From positions 1,347,605 to 1,411,604 of the forward strand of contig JAQOOI010000073.1 of NCBI GenBank assembly GCA_028554645.1: DNA of 64,000 nt, read 5' to 3'. The notes beneath the pieces were generated by a model. It did no database searches. It was not told where the DNA came from and saw only the letters and a list, made by a program, of their open reading frames with translations. Shown piece by piece: positions 35,343 through 47,837 of the stretch. This DNA is from Omphalotus guepiniiformis. Its lineage: Eukaryota; Basidiomycota; Agaricomycetes; Agaricales; Omphalotaceae. The stretch's first letter is position 1, and each line of letters starts with the position of its first letter. The position numbers and the translations under genes were made by a program.

Positions 35343-37207
35343 TCAGCCGTCATCGTCATCGTCGTCGTCGTGATCTTGTATTGTCATCATGTCATTAAGA
35401 CTAACGGAGGTCCTTTCAGGTTTCAGCATGGACACGCAAAGATTCCAGTACTTACCAGTGCACGAAGGGCTGCGTTACACCAGCTACTTCCGCCAACTTG
35501 TTGTTAAAATCTGGGCTTAGCACCTCTGAATCCATAAAACTAAAAGTAATCGAATGAATTCGCTCTCCGAACACCCAAGAACGAACGACCTACCGGTGGA
35601 TCACAAAGAATGAACGGCATTTTAAGAGAGCAATGTCCCTACACAGCACCACCAGATATCGATTGAAAACTCGGGCCTGGATAGAAAACTACTCACTTGT
35701 GTGTCTTATCAATACCTTTCGGCGCTACCTTCAGTTCGTCGTCCGACCCGAATATATTTCTCTTTTCGCCGTCTTCGGATGGTCGAGGCTCGCCAAAGAA
35801 TTTAATGAAAGCAGGCGCAGAGATGACCTCACGGAGCCGAGTTGAGTTGCGAATAATGTTCGACCTGAGACGGTATACATATGAGCTGAATAGTACACAC
35901 GACGCACAAAGTAGATGGAAAATATTTCACCGTATAGTTGCCAATTCATTCTTCCCGGGGCACCATGTCCCTGCAGCGATGAGGCTCTCCCCGCCGGGTT
36001 TGACTGAAATGCCCGCATATCTGTAAGAAAGACCGCAGACAAGACAAAAAAAAACACTTACTCATACTACGAATATCAATGTCATCAAATATATGATTAG
36101 CAAATTGAAAGAACCTACATGTGGTCTGTGAAACAACGAGTAGATTCAGTTAGACTTCAATGGGTGATATTATTGCGCATCTTACAGCCTGCAAAGATCC
36201 CTTTCCTACCACTTCTAGAAAAACTTGCTGAAAAATTACGCTTGTATGGCGTCTTGTCATTGCTGAAGCGAATCTGCAAGAAATATTTAGACTCAAACCA
36301 ACTCGGGATAGTACCCTCTGAAGCGAATATCACGATATATACGATGAATGACATCCTTCGGCGGTAGAGGTGGGATCTGAGAGTCAACTTCGATGAGCAG
36401 GTCGGTGAAATGCTCTACGAAATCTTTCCATTCTTTCTCTGCTTGGCGGTAAACGAGTTCTGAATAAAGACAGTCATAAACGGCAGTGAATAGCAAGAAA
36501 AAATGATTCTACCATTTAGCTTGAACCTTTCGTCAGAGTACTGTCAGCCAGAATCTGGACTGAAGATTTGCATAGAGCGTACCATTCTCTATCGTTGCAT
36601 TTTGGGTCAGATAGCTTAGTGAGGAAATCCAACGTGTTTTTCGAGACCTGGCCGGGAGGAACTACGAGGACATTAGACAAACGCGCATGGATTAGAGAGA
36701 AAACTTACCGCGTCCTGCTTTTGGAGCTTGCACAACTTCCCCTACAATTTCCTGACCTTCTTTGAGCTCAAATTCCTCTTCTTCCTCGTCTTCGTCTTCC
36801 TCCACTTTCCTTTTCTTCCTGGTTGATTTGGAGGGTGCCTTCTTCGGGAAGGCACGCGATGCACGCTTCCGTTTCTTAGCGCTAGACTTCATATCCATTT
36901 CTTCGTCGTCGTCGAGCGCGTCACTGTCGTATGTCTTCGAAGCCACCTCGTCCGCATCTTCTTCGTACGCGTCTTCACTACCATCATCTTGGTCGTCTTC
37001 CGACACATCTGAATTAGCCTGAACTTTCTTTCTGCGTGCAATAGCTGATCTAGGAGCAGAGGCCCGTCCTTGTGCTCGGCTGGATGTCCTCCTGGCTGGT
37101 GTGTTGTCGGGTGAGACATCAGAGGTCGCGTTACATGCCTCCTCTGAGTTGCTTGCGGCAGAAGCGCGCTTTGAGCGCGATGTCTTCGTTGTAGATTTTG
37201 TAGGCAT
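35343..37207 (-). CDS. DUF2461-family protein with acidic/basic N-terminal tail
   Basis: Start ATG 37207 (MPTKSTTKTSRSKRASA). The first exon encodes about 170 residues of alternating basic (KKRKRASRAFPKKAP) and Asp/Glu-rich runs, consistent with nuclear localisation. Following exons carry the DUF2461 core: LVYRQAEKEWKDFVEHFTDL, PPLPPKDVIHRIYRDIRFSN, DKTPYKRNFSASFSRSGRKG, then FAG, GESHRCRDMVP-type sequence and SPDFNNKLAEVAGVTQPFVH. The last exon ends in a run of Asp codons (CGACGATGAC repeats) and TGA at 35343-35345. The biochemical role of DUF2461 proteins is not established to my knowledge. The gene lies at the centre of the inverted reductase/phosphoesterase duplication. Confidence 0.82.
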
Positions 37208-37584
37208 TGAGTATAGACAAAAACCGTATTTCGAGAGTAGAGAAATAAGCAAGACGAAAGAAATATATTGGTCAAAAGCTACATAACCCAGCAAACCTGG
37301 GGCCTTGCCGCCATGAGTCAGCTTGTATCTCGCGCACGTGACTCGTGTACCCTCTCTGGTTTCCTCCGAGTCGTCTCCTTATTTTTCCTAGAATCATGGA
37401 TGATCTTTGCTGCTTCAGTCAGGCGTCTTTTTAGGATGTCGATGATAGGTCCTCGTTTCTGGCGGTGATGCTGCTTGCTTGACCTCAACGATCACAGCGA
37501 CTGGTAACGTATGTTTACCTGTTCCCACTGTCTCCGAGTCAACATATGTACCTCCAATCATTCTACATTAAAAAAGCAAGTAGA

Positions 37585-37775
37585 CAAGATCTTCCATGGA
37601 ACCTGTGTCCGTATGTAGAAACAGATCTTCTGCAGGTACGTCACGGTCGAAATCATGGGAATATGTGTCACTGATGCATACAAATTGTGTTGTCTTCGGA
37701 CAGGAGTATGCTCTAGATATTTTAGACCTTCGTATACTCGAGATAGAAGATCTCCCTTGGTGAACGAAGAGCATT
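37585..37775 (-). pseudogene. Decayed 5' fragment of a metallophosphoesterase gene
   Basis: On the minus strand the DNA follows the 5' part of the phosphoesterase gene at 33988: the start region, the LEYED segment, and the signature as FVCISDTYSHDFDRDVP with His changed to Tyr in the DxH motif. The original ATG region is altered, the frame is shifted between blocks, and homology stops after about 190 bp, before the GNHD and GHxH blocks. It lies divergent to reductase copy 2, mirroring the intact phosphoesterase beside copy 1. Confidence 0.8.
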
Positions 37776-38411
37776 CAAGGCGACGCACAATTTCACAGTA
37801 CGGTGTTTCTGGCGATATTGTATTTGTCTTTGTGCCGAAGGTCATCGCGTCTTCAGAACCCTAGATGTCGGTGCATTGTGTAAGTCAACGAGGCTCCGGT
37901 TATGCTCAGGAATAGTCAGGAATGCACCGAATCAGACCGAATATATATTCGATACCACTCACGAAACCACACTCGGGAGTCGGATTACTCGAAGACCGGT
38001 CGAGCAACCAGACGCGTCCTTCGCCATATCTGGAATCAACCTTCTCCCTGAACTTGTCAGCGAGTAATAACCATAGCCTGTGGGCTTCGACGTTCTTTGT
38101 GGCAACTACTTTCACCTCATGTCTCGTCGAATAGGCTGACGAAAGTTCTACTCGTATAACCTGTTGGTTGCACGATCACAGTATGCGTCGTCCGACATCA
38201 CCGGTCAATTGTATGTTTTTGGGTCGGTTACCAGAGTACTACTAGAGTCGACTCGTGTTACGCTTTCTGCCTCACTGTCCGTGCATCTGTCGGGTTCTCA
38301 GGATATAAAAGAGAACCATGGCGGACCTTCAATCATTATAACAATCGCATCTGTTTTGTTCGACAACTAGTTCTTCAGCTCTATCTTCAATCTACATTGA
38401 GCTTCTTTTCA
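37776..38411. promoter_or_regulatory. Divergent upstream region of reductase copy 2, homologous to that of copy 1
   Basis: Partial homology in inverted orientation to 33451-33987. The clearest match is the block containing TTTCGTCAGCC, GAGGTGAAAGT and ACGTCGAA, near 33640-33710 on the plus strand and 38060-38145 on the minus strand. A TATAAAAGAG element at 38304-38313 followed by CCATGG lies about 100 bp before ATG 38412. Confidence 0.55.
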
Positions 38412-41400
38412 ATGGCTGCTTACCCTACTCCTGCCTACCCATCCCTTGAGCTCTCTATCCCCGAGGTCTTGGATTTTCACTACAAGAATAACCCTAACTT
38501 CCCTCTATATGTATACGCAGAGGACGGCGCCGACGAAGTCACCAAGATATCCTGCTTGGAATTCGTACGAGCTAGTCATCGCGCTGGCAAGGCGGTTCTC
38601 GGTGATCGCAGTCTGTCACCTCAGCGTGAAGTAATCGCTATAATCGCGCAGGTGGATACGATCGTCTACCAGGCCCTCAATGTCGGTCTGATGAAAGCCG
38701 GCTTCACAGTAAGCGCCACTACCTCGTTTGTACTTTCAGCAGCTCTCCTCATGATCTATGTAGCCCTTCCCTATTTCTCCCCGTAACTCTCCGACGGCTA
38801 TTATCAATCTGCTGCAAAAGACATCTGCGCACAGGCTACTTACCACACATGGTACTTTACACGATCTCGTAGAAAGCGTCAAGTCTGAATTGTCTTCGAC
38901 GCATTCGGACTACGTGCTCAGCGTTGAGGAAGTACCTTCTCTCAACGATATCTTCCCCAAGCTTGGAAAGGAGATATCGTCAGACCCATTCGTCCCTCTT
39001 CCAGCTTTGAAGCCGGACGACACTGAAATCTGTATATATCTACACTCGTCGGGGAGCACTGGACTTCCTAAAGCGATTCCTTTGACGTTCTATTCTATAA
39101 AGGACTATGCCGATCTTTGTATGTCTATTTCACAATGCTTCAGAGAAGCCAGATAATTGACAGGAATTGGTCACAGGCTCGGTTACAACAGTCAGAGCTA
39201 GCTCAATAACTCGACAGAGTTCCATGGCACTTCCTGCATTCCATGCTCTAGGAGTGTTTATTCAACTTATTCAGGCCTTATACACGCCCTTGTCTAATGT
39301 GGTCTTTCCACCTGTTGTTGTGGAACCAGAGATTCTTCCGGTCATGCCCACACCGGAAAATGTTGTTGCAAACATAGTACGAACGCAGAGCGACGCACTC
39401 GTCATCATTCCGACGTTCTTACATGTTTGGTCACAATCACCACAGCACGTCAGTGTATTGAGCTCACTCAAAGCAGTGGTTAGTCGTTATCGACAAGTCC
39501 ATCACGAGTACTAAGCTGATTCTCTATCTTTGATTTCTCAGTTTTTCAGTGGCGGACCGCTCTCCCCAGCTACCGGTGATTTTCTAGTGTCTCAAGGCGT
39601 TAATATTTGCACAGTCTACGGAGCAACGGAATTTGGTGCTCCAACGGTTTTGAGACTCGACACCCCATGCGACAAAGACTGGCTATACATTAAATTCTCA
39701 GACCGAGTTCAGATCCGCTGGATACCGCAAGGTGATGGAACGTTTGAATGTCAATTCTTGGTGACTGTTTTCTTGTGATGTTCTTCGTCACTATGACTGA
39801 CTGTGTTTAATTTAGGCAAGCGACCGTCACCATCTAGGAGTCGAAAACTTACCGGATGTCAGGGGATACACAACTCTGGATGTCTTTGAACCTCACCCTA
39901 CAAGAGAAGGTTTGTGGAAGATGTAAGTTCTTCGTTGTTATTTGTTTTGGCTTCATCTCTTATTTAAATCGATTACAGTGTCGGACGTGCCGATGATGTA
40001 TTGATTCACTCGTCCGGTGAGAAGACGGTTCCAGCGCCTATGGAGGCGATCATCTCATCGAGCCCCTTGTCAGTATAGATGTCGCATTCAACTTCGATTG
40101 CCTATTAACATTAACATTAACATATAGGATCAGAGGCGCAATCATGTTCGGACGTCAGCGTGACCAAGCTGGTATACTTATCGAACCATCCCCTGGTGAG
40201 GAGGTAGACGTGAGCGATTTCCAACAGGTGTCCCAGTTTCGGAACAAGATATGGTATGTTGGTGTATTGAATTATGATCTTGTCTTTGGCTTGACCATTT
40301 GAATTAGGCCTGTCATCGAAGAGGCAAACAAGATTGCTCCGAACTTCAGCAGAATTTTCAAGGAGATGATCTTGATCACCTCTCCTGGCAAACCTCTTCC
40401 TCGAGTGGCGAAAGGAACACCTTCGAGGAAAGCAGCAATGCAGGTGTATGAAGAAGAAATCAACAAACTGTAATTATTCCTCACCTTGTAACGAAGGCAT
40501 CCTCTGAAAACTAGATTGTTACATAGGTACGAGACGATAGAGTCTAATTCAGGCGGAGAAGAAGTGGTACCGCCAAAGAGCTGGGCTGCCTCTGACTTGC
40601 GAGAGTGGCTATCCACGCAGGCATCTGAAATTTTGTCAACAACACTCACGTCGGAATCCGGAGACATTTTCGAGCAAGGATTCGACAGGTATTAACATTT
40701 TCGAGTATGACTTTCACCCTTGTAACTGATTTTATTCGTTCTCTTAGTTTGGCAGCGACAATGTTACGTCTGAGGATCACTAGTGCTCTGCGAAGAGCCA
40801 ACGACTCCAATGTTCAAGCCGCTGCCAAACACATCAATCAGACCACGGTCTACAGCTACCCAACCATCGAGAGTCTTGCGGCGTTCATTGTTGGCTTGCT
40901 TCACGGAGAAAGCTCTGAGAATAGCCACGAGACTGCGATAGAGAAGATGATTGAGAAATACAGCCAGGGACTCGACACACCAATTGCGCAATTTACCCCT
41001 GGTGATGAGGGACATAAGGCCGTTGTCCTTCTTACTGGCTCGACTGGAAATCTTGGGGCGCAGATGTTGGAATCGCTGTTGCGCAAGGACTCGGTGGCGC
41101 GTGTATACGCACTCAATCGACCTTCGAAGAAGATGTCCATGTTTGATAGGCACCGTGATCGATTCGAGGACAAGGCGTTGGACGTGAGCCTGTTATCTTC
41201 CAAAAAGCTTGTGTTCTTGGAGGGCAACACCTCTGAGCCGAGTATGGGTTTGACTGAGAGTGTGATTGAGGAGGTGATTGTTGATTAGGTGTTCTTTGTT
41301 GATACAACACTGATATCTGTCCTCATTTTCAGCTCCGCGAGAATCTAACGATGATCATCCACAATGCATGGAGATTAGACTTTAATCTCTCGCTTTCCTC

Positions 41401-42420
41401 ATTCGAGGCGAATATAAGAGGATCCCGGAATCTCATTGATTTGGCTCGTTCCAGCCGTCACGGCTCTTCAATTCGGTACTTGTTTACCTCGTCAATCGGT
41501 TCTACTCAGTCGTGGGATAGGACAAAGGGACCTTACCCTGAAGAGGTCGTGACTGATGCGCAGTACGCAGTTGGGGCAGGCTATGGCGAGAGTAAATATG
41601 TTGTAGAGCGAGTAAGTTCATTGTTTTTGATTCTTGATAAACCACTGTTCATTTGACTAACCACGATGTAACAGATCCTTGCGAAGAGCGGACTGCACGC
41701 AACCTCGTTCAGGATAGGCCAGGTCAGCGGTGGATGGCCAAACGGTGCTTGGGCCACAACGGACTGGTTCCCAATCCTTGTAAAGTCTAGCGTTGCTCTG
41801 GGGATGCTCCCCAATGCCCATGGAGTAAGTCAGTTTTATGACCGCTCCGAACGTGAAGTGCGGAGCTAACAAACTGTTTGAAGGTTATCTCATGGATTCC
41901 AATGAACGCTGTGTCTGATGCGATTCTCGACGTTGGCGCTGCAGATCATGCACCTTTGACAGTCAATGTCGTCCATCCTAGACCAGTCTCATGGACATCG
42001 ATTATTGAAGCGATCAGAAGCACGATCATCCGAGAGAAAAAGCTTCCCGGCGATGCTCTCCGACTTGTACCGTTCCAAGAGTGGTTCGCGGAGGTTCAGA
42101 GACGAGCTGAAGTTGAATCTGAGAAGGTTGCGCAAAAGATTGTCAGTACATCTAGTTTTCTTGCTCTTTTGTTTACTCATCAAATCTTACTTCGTATAAT
42201 ATAGCCTGCGGTCAAGCTTGTTGATTTCTTCCGCGCGATGTCTGCTGCTGACGAGGCGATTGGGTTTTCGGACGAGTCCAGTACAATAGAGAGTACTGGA
42301 CTTACGCCTTTGAGTACCGTCAACGTTCAGCGGTTCAGTCCGAGAATGAAGAATTTGGAGCCACTAGACACTCATCACGCTGAGCAGTGGGTTCAATATT
42401 GGAATCAATTTGGTCTTTAA
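38412..42420 (+). CDS. Adenylate-forming reductase (A-T-R), copy 2
   Basis: Start ATG 38412 (MAAYPTPAYPSLELSIPEVL), stop 42418-42420 after WVQYWNQFGL. Blocks in order: A-domain entry ISCLEFVRASHRAGKAVL; A3 core YLHSSGSTGLPKAIP (about 39040); TVYGATEFGAPTVLRL (about 39610); VGRADDVLIHSSGEK (about 39980); IMFGRQRDQAGILIEP; T domain with the carrier Ser codon split by the intron 40689-40747 (GFDS|LAATM); R domain TGSTGNLGAQ (about 41035) and YGESKYVVER (about 41582). All splice joins I followed keep the frame, so it appears functional. Closely related to copies 1, 3 and 4; its T and early R region is almost identical to copy 3, introns included. Next to a relic phosphoesterase. Substrate unknown. 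Confidence 0.88.
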
Positions 42421-43505
42421 ACCAATACTAGATTTGTATATGTTACTCATCAATTCAATACCAAGTCAAGCTTATGTCGTTATTCCACCCGAATCACAGC
42501 TCGAGCACTGCGTAGCATCCTCTAACACCATACGGGTTCCTGAGAGAACAATCGAGGCCTTCAACTTGAAACTGAACCCTATTTTGCCAGTTGTGTTGAA
42601 CCGAAGCGTTCCAAGCTAAGTTAAAAGTGAATGAGTTGAGCCGCAGCGTGGGGCAAAAATTCATGCGCCCCTTAACACTGCCCAAGCAGGCCATGCTATC
42701 AAGAACGCGGGCAAACAAAGAAAGTTCGAACTCTTCGTTTTTCAACCCCTGATTTCACCCAACCGTTGAGGGTGAGCATCATTGGCCCAGAAGATCCGGA
42801 TATTACATCAACATGACGCGGCCCGGTGTTTTTTGTTGGGTTAATTACATCTACAACGAAACGCACGAAACTCTTGCTCTTGCTCTTGCCCATGGATGCG
42901 TCCGCCGCCGCAAATTACTACCGCAAGCCAACGACAGGAGCAGCCAGACGTACAAGAAGCTGCGGCATGAGGTTCATAGATATTTGTTGTCTTCTCGTGA
43001 GCCTTCTCACTTAGGCTCACTGATCAATCTTCCTGTAGATTCCGTCTTCTGTACGTTCATCAGGTCAAATGTTACCCAAATACTAATTTTCCTTCTGTTT
43101 GCAAAGTTTTCATGAAAGGCGGTTGGGCTGCTATTGAGTATTCCTGGGCATGCCTGGAAGACCTTCCGTTTCTACTCATACTTTATTGAGTGCAATCTTG
43201 CCTTCCCACTGAATTTGCATTTCTTCGAGCTAGTTCTTTCTTAACTTGTATGCTTCCAGTAAGGGCCCAGACTGTGGAAATCTTTCGTCAGGTGCCATCC
43301 AACGAAAATTCTTGCTTGGTTGTTGGTTCTAGTTGTATTACTCAATGAAATGACAGGAGCCTCGGTTCTGGTCCAGCTACGAGAACATCTTTGGCGGCGA
43401 TTTACTACTACGCTTTCCATGTCTGGCTGCTCGATACTCATGGTATAAAGAGCATCATGATAACACTTGCTGCTCCGAGCCTGCACAAACTGCACAGTCT
43501 TGCTA
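42421..43505. other. Intergenic region between reductase copies 2 and 3
   Basis: No supported gene. Contains a CTCTTG microrepeat near 42870 and the promoter of copy 3 with GTATAAAGAG at 43443-43452, about 60 bp before ATG 43506. A short segment at 42491-42543 resembles 52062-52120 on the same strand, a dispersed repeat of unknown nature. Confidence 0.4.
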
Positions 43506-46500
43506 TGGGTGACACCACTCCTGCCTATCCATCTCTTGAGCTCTCTCTCCCTGAGCTCCTAGATTTCCACTACAAACATAATCCTAGCTTCCCTCTATAT
43601 GTATACGCAGAGGATGGCGCCGATAAAGTTACCAAGGTATCTTGCTTAGAATTTGTGCGAGCCAGCCATCGCGCTGGCAAGGTAGTTCTCGGCGACCGAA
43701 GTCTGTCACCTCAGCGTGAAGTAATTGCCATATTAGCACAGGTGGACACCCTCGTCTACCAGGCCCTCAATGTCGGTTTGATGAAAGCCGGCTTCACCGT
43801 AAGTGCCACTGCCTTGTTGTACCTTCAAAAGCTCGACTCACAATGCACATCTAGCCCTTCCCAATTTCTCCGCGTAACTCTCCGACAGCTATTATCAATC
43901 TCCTGCGAAAGACGTCTGCACACAGGCTGCTCACCACACATGGTACATTAAACGAACTTGTTGAGAGCATCAAGTCTGAATTATCTTCAATATATCCGGA
44001 CCACGCGCTCAGCATTGAGGAATCACCTTCTCTCAATGAGGTCTTCCCCAAGCTTGGGAAGGAGACGCTGGCAGACCCCTTCGTCCCTCTTCCAGTTTTG
44101 AAGCCGGACAGCTCTGAAGTCGGTATATATATGCACTCTTCTGGGAGCACTGGGCTTCCTAAAGCAATTCCTTGCACATTTATTGCCATGAAGGACTACG
44201 CTCAAAGTAGTCAGTCTATTTTACTTTGGATTGTTAAAGAGAAGCAATGCGACTACAGCATTTCGTTTCAGACTCTGTTCAAGTGTTTAGAGATAGCTCA
44301 ATAACTCGACAGGGTGTCATGGCACTTCCTGCATTTCATGGTTTCGGGATATTCATGCAACTAATTCATAGCTTATACACACCATTGTCTAATGTGGTTT
44401 TCCCACCTATGGTCGTAAAGCCAGAGGTACTTCCGGTCATACCCACGCCAGACAATGTTATTCCGTACATTGTACGAACGCAGGCGGATTCACTTTTCAT
44501 CATTCCGATGTTCTTGCATGTCTGGTCACAATCACTGCAGTATGTCAAAGTATTGAGCTCACTCAAAGCAGTAGTCAGTCAATAGTAGCTGTTGCACCAC
44601 GAGCACGACAAGCTGATACTCTACTTTACTTATCAGTGCTTTGGCGGCGGACCAATCTCTCCAGCTACGGGTGACTTCCTGTTGTCTCAAGGCGTAAATA
44701 TTTGTTCTCTCTACGGAGTGACAGAAGCTGGTGTTCCAACCGCTTTGAGACTCGACACTCCATGCGATAAAGACTGGCTATACATTCAATTCTCTGACCG
44801 AGTGCAGATCCGCTGGATGTCCCAAGGTAATGGAACATTTGAATGTCAAATCCTGGTAACTATTACTATTTTGTGTGATATCATTCGTAGCACTGACTTT
44901 GTCCTGATTAGGGCAAGCGACTATCATCATCTTGCAGTCGAGAACTTACCGGATGTCAGAGGATACGCGACTCTGGATGTTTTTGAACCCCATCCTACTA
45001 GGCGAGGTCTTTGGAAAATGTAAGTTTATCATTCGTTCTGGATTCCTCTCATAATCGAAACGATGTCCAGCGTTGGACGTGTGCCGATGATGTATTAATT
45101 CATTCATCGGGTGAAAAGACGGTTCCTGCGCCCTTGGAGACAATCATCTCTGCAAGCCCCTTGTCAGTATACATGTCGCTTTTAACATTGATTGTCTATT
45201 GACATTTGTAAATAGGATTAAAGGCGCAATCATGTTCGGACGTCAGCGTGACCAAGCTGGTATACTCATCGAGCCATCTCCTGGCGAGGAGGTAGATGCG
45301 AGCGACTTCTATGAGGTATCTCAGTTCCGGAACAAGATATGGTATGTTGGTTGATCGAACTATGATCTTGTCTTTCCGTTGACAATTCAAATTAGGCCTG
45401 TCATCGAAGAGGCAAACAAGATTGCTCCAAACTTCAGCAGGATCTTCAAGGAGATGATCTTGATCACATCTCCTGGCAAACCTCTTCCTCGAGTGGCGAA
45501 AGGAACACTTGCGAGGAAAGCGGCGATCCAGGTGTATGAAGAAGAAATCAACAAACTGTAAGTATTGCTCACCTTCTGACGAAGGCATCCCCTGAAAACT
45601 AGATCGCTATATAGGTACGAGACGATAGAGTCTAATTCAGGCGGAGAAGAAGTGGTACCACCAAAGAGCTGGGCCGCCTCTGACTTGCGAGAGTGGCTAT
45701 CTACACAGGCATCTGAAATCTTGTCAACGACACTTACGTCTGAATCTGGAGACATTTTCGAGCAAGGATTCGACAGGTATTAACATCTTCGAGTATAACT
45801 TTCACTATTGTAACTGATTTTGTTCAATTTTCTTAGTTTGGCAGCGACAATGTTACGTCTGAGGATCACTAGTGCTCTGCGAAGAGCCAACGACTCCGAT
45901 GTTCAAGCCGCCGCCAAACACATCAATCAGACCACGGTCTACAGCTACCCAACCATCGAGAGTCTTGCGGCGTTCATTGTTGGCTTGCTTCACGGGGAAA
46001 GCTTTGAGAATAGCCACGAGACTGCAATAGAGAAGATGATCGAGAAATACAGCCAGGGACTCGACACACCAATTGCGCAATTTACCCCTGGTGATGAGGG
46101 ACATAAGGCCGTTGTCCTTCTTACTGGCTCGACTGGAAATCTTGGGGCGCAGATGTTGGAATCGCTGTTGCGCAAGGACTCGGTGGCACGTGTATACGCA
46201 CTCAATCGACCTTTGAAGCGGATGTCGATGTTTGATAGACACCGGGAGCGTTTTGAGGACAAGGCGCTGGACGTGGGTCTATTATCGTCGGAGAAGCTGG
46301 TGTTTTTGGAATGCGATACCTCTCAGTCGAGTATGGGTTTGACTGAGAGTGTGATTGAGGAGGTGATTGTTGATTAGGTGTTCTTTGTTGATACAACACT
46401 GATATCTGTCCTCATTTTTCAGCTCCGCGAGAATCTAACAATGATCATCCACAATGCATGGAGATTGGACTTTAATCTCTCGCTTGCCTCATTCGAGGCG

Positions 46501-47512
46501 AATATAAGAGGATCCCGGAATCTCATTGATTTAGCTCGTTCCAGCCGTCACAGCTCTTCAATTCGGTACTTGTTTACCTCGTCAATCGGTTCTACTCAGT
46601 CGTGGGATAGGACAAAGGGACCTTACCCTGAAGAGGTAGTGACTGATGCGCAGTACGCAGTTGGGGCAGGCTATGGCGAGAGTAAATATGTTGTAGAGCG
46701 AGTAAGTTCATCGTTTTTGATTCTTGGTACACTACTGTTCATTTGACTAAGCACCGTGTAACAGATCCTTGCGAAGAGCGGACTGCACGCAACCTCGTTC
46801 AGGATAGGCCAGGTCAGCGGCGGATGGCCAAACGGAGCTTGGGCCACAACGGACTGGTTCCCTATCCTCGTAAAGTCTAGTGTTGCTCTGGGGATGCTCC
46901 CCAATGCCCATGGAGTAAGTCATGTGTTTATGACCGCTCCGAAAGTGAAGTGCGGAGCTAACGAACTATTTGAAGGTTATCTCATGGACTCCAATGGACG
47001 CTGTATCTGATGCGATTCTCGATGTTGGCTTCGCAAAGCATGCGCCCTTGGCTGTCAATGTCGTCCATCCTAGACCTGTATCATGGACATCGATTATCGA
47101 GGCGATTAAGAGCACAATCATTCGCGAGAACAAGCTGCCTGACGATGCGCTCCGACTTGTGTCATTCCAGGAGTGGTTTGCGGAGGTTCAGAAGCGAGCT
47201 GATGTGGAATCCGAGAAGATTGCTCAAGAAATTGTCAGTATACTGGATTTTCTTGTTCTGACGTTCACTCATCAACTCTGCTTTGACATCTTGTAGCCTG
47301 CGGTCAAGCTTGTCGATTTCTTCCGCGCAGTGTCTGCTGCTGACGAGGTGATTGGGTTGTCAGACGATTCCAGTACGATGGAGAGTACTGGACTTACGCC
47401 TATGAGTACGGTGAACGTTCAGCGGCTCAGCCCGAGAATGAAGAATTTAGAGCCGCTGGACACCTCTCATGCTGAGCAGTGGGTTAAATATTGGATGCAA
47501 TTTGGTCTCTAA
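43506..47512 (+). pseudogene. Adenylate-forming reductase, copy 3, with two frame-breaking indels
   Basis: Full-length copy from ATG 43506 (MGDTTPAYPSLELSLPELL) to a TAA at 47510-47512 (WVKYWMQFGL). All domains are recognisable: YMHSSGSTGLPKAIP, SLYGVTEAGVPTALRL, IMFGRQRDQAGILIEP, GFDS|LAATM, TGSTGNLGAQ and YGESKYVVER. Two changes relative to the other copies disrupt it. At about 44913 there is an extra G at an intron acceptor (TTAG|GGCAAGCG instead of TTAG|GCAAGCG), which shifts the frame if spliced normally. At about 45078 a GT insertion turns GGACGTGCCGATG into GGACGTGTGCCGATG, destroying the VGRADDV motif and giving an early stop. Retaining the first intron would keep the frame, but the second lesion remains. 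Either a young pseudogene or two sequence errors. Confidence 0.72.
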
Positions 47513-47837
47513 CTCGATTTGTATACCTTATACCTGAATTGAATATCGAGAGCAAATCCGTGGAGACTTTATACAACAACATTCAGGTTTCGCTGCACCC
47601 GAGTTCTCACTTTTGGGCTAATGTCGATGATTGGGGCACCGTTGCAAAATTCATTTGTGAGGAATTTGAGAACCGAAGCTTCCTTGAACAAATTATGCTT
47701 CTCCTCTATATCAAAAACTGAGACCACTTTGGTCGCTAATTACATGCACTAATCTATTCTGTTCAGGTACTAGATACCCCCAACATCATCAACTCAACAC
47801 ATCCGTCCTGCATTCATCCAACAAGTTTGCTACTAGC

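Noticed and set aside
36762..37022. Ser-rich plus-strand frame
   Set aside because: Antisense of the Asp/Glu-rich N-terminus of the DUF2461 gene.
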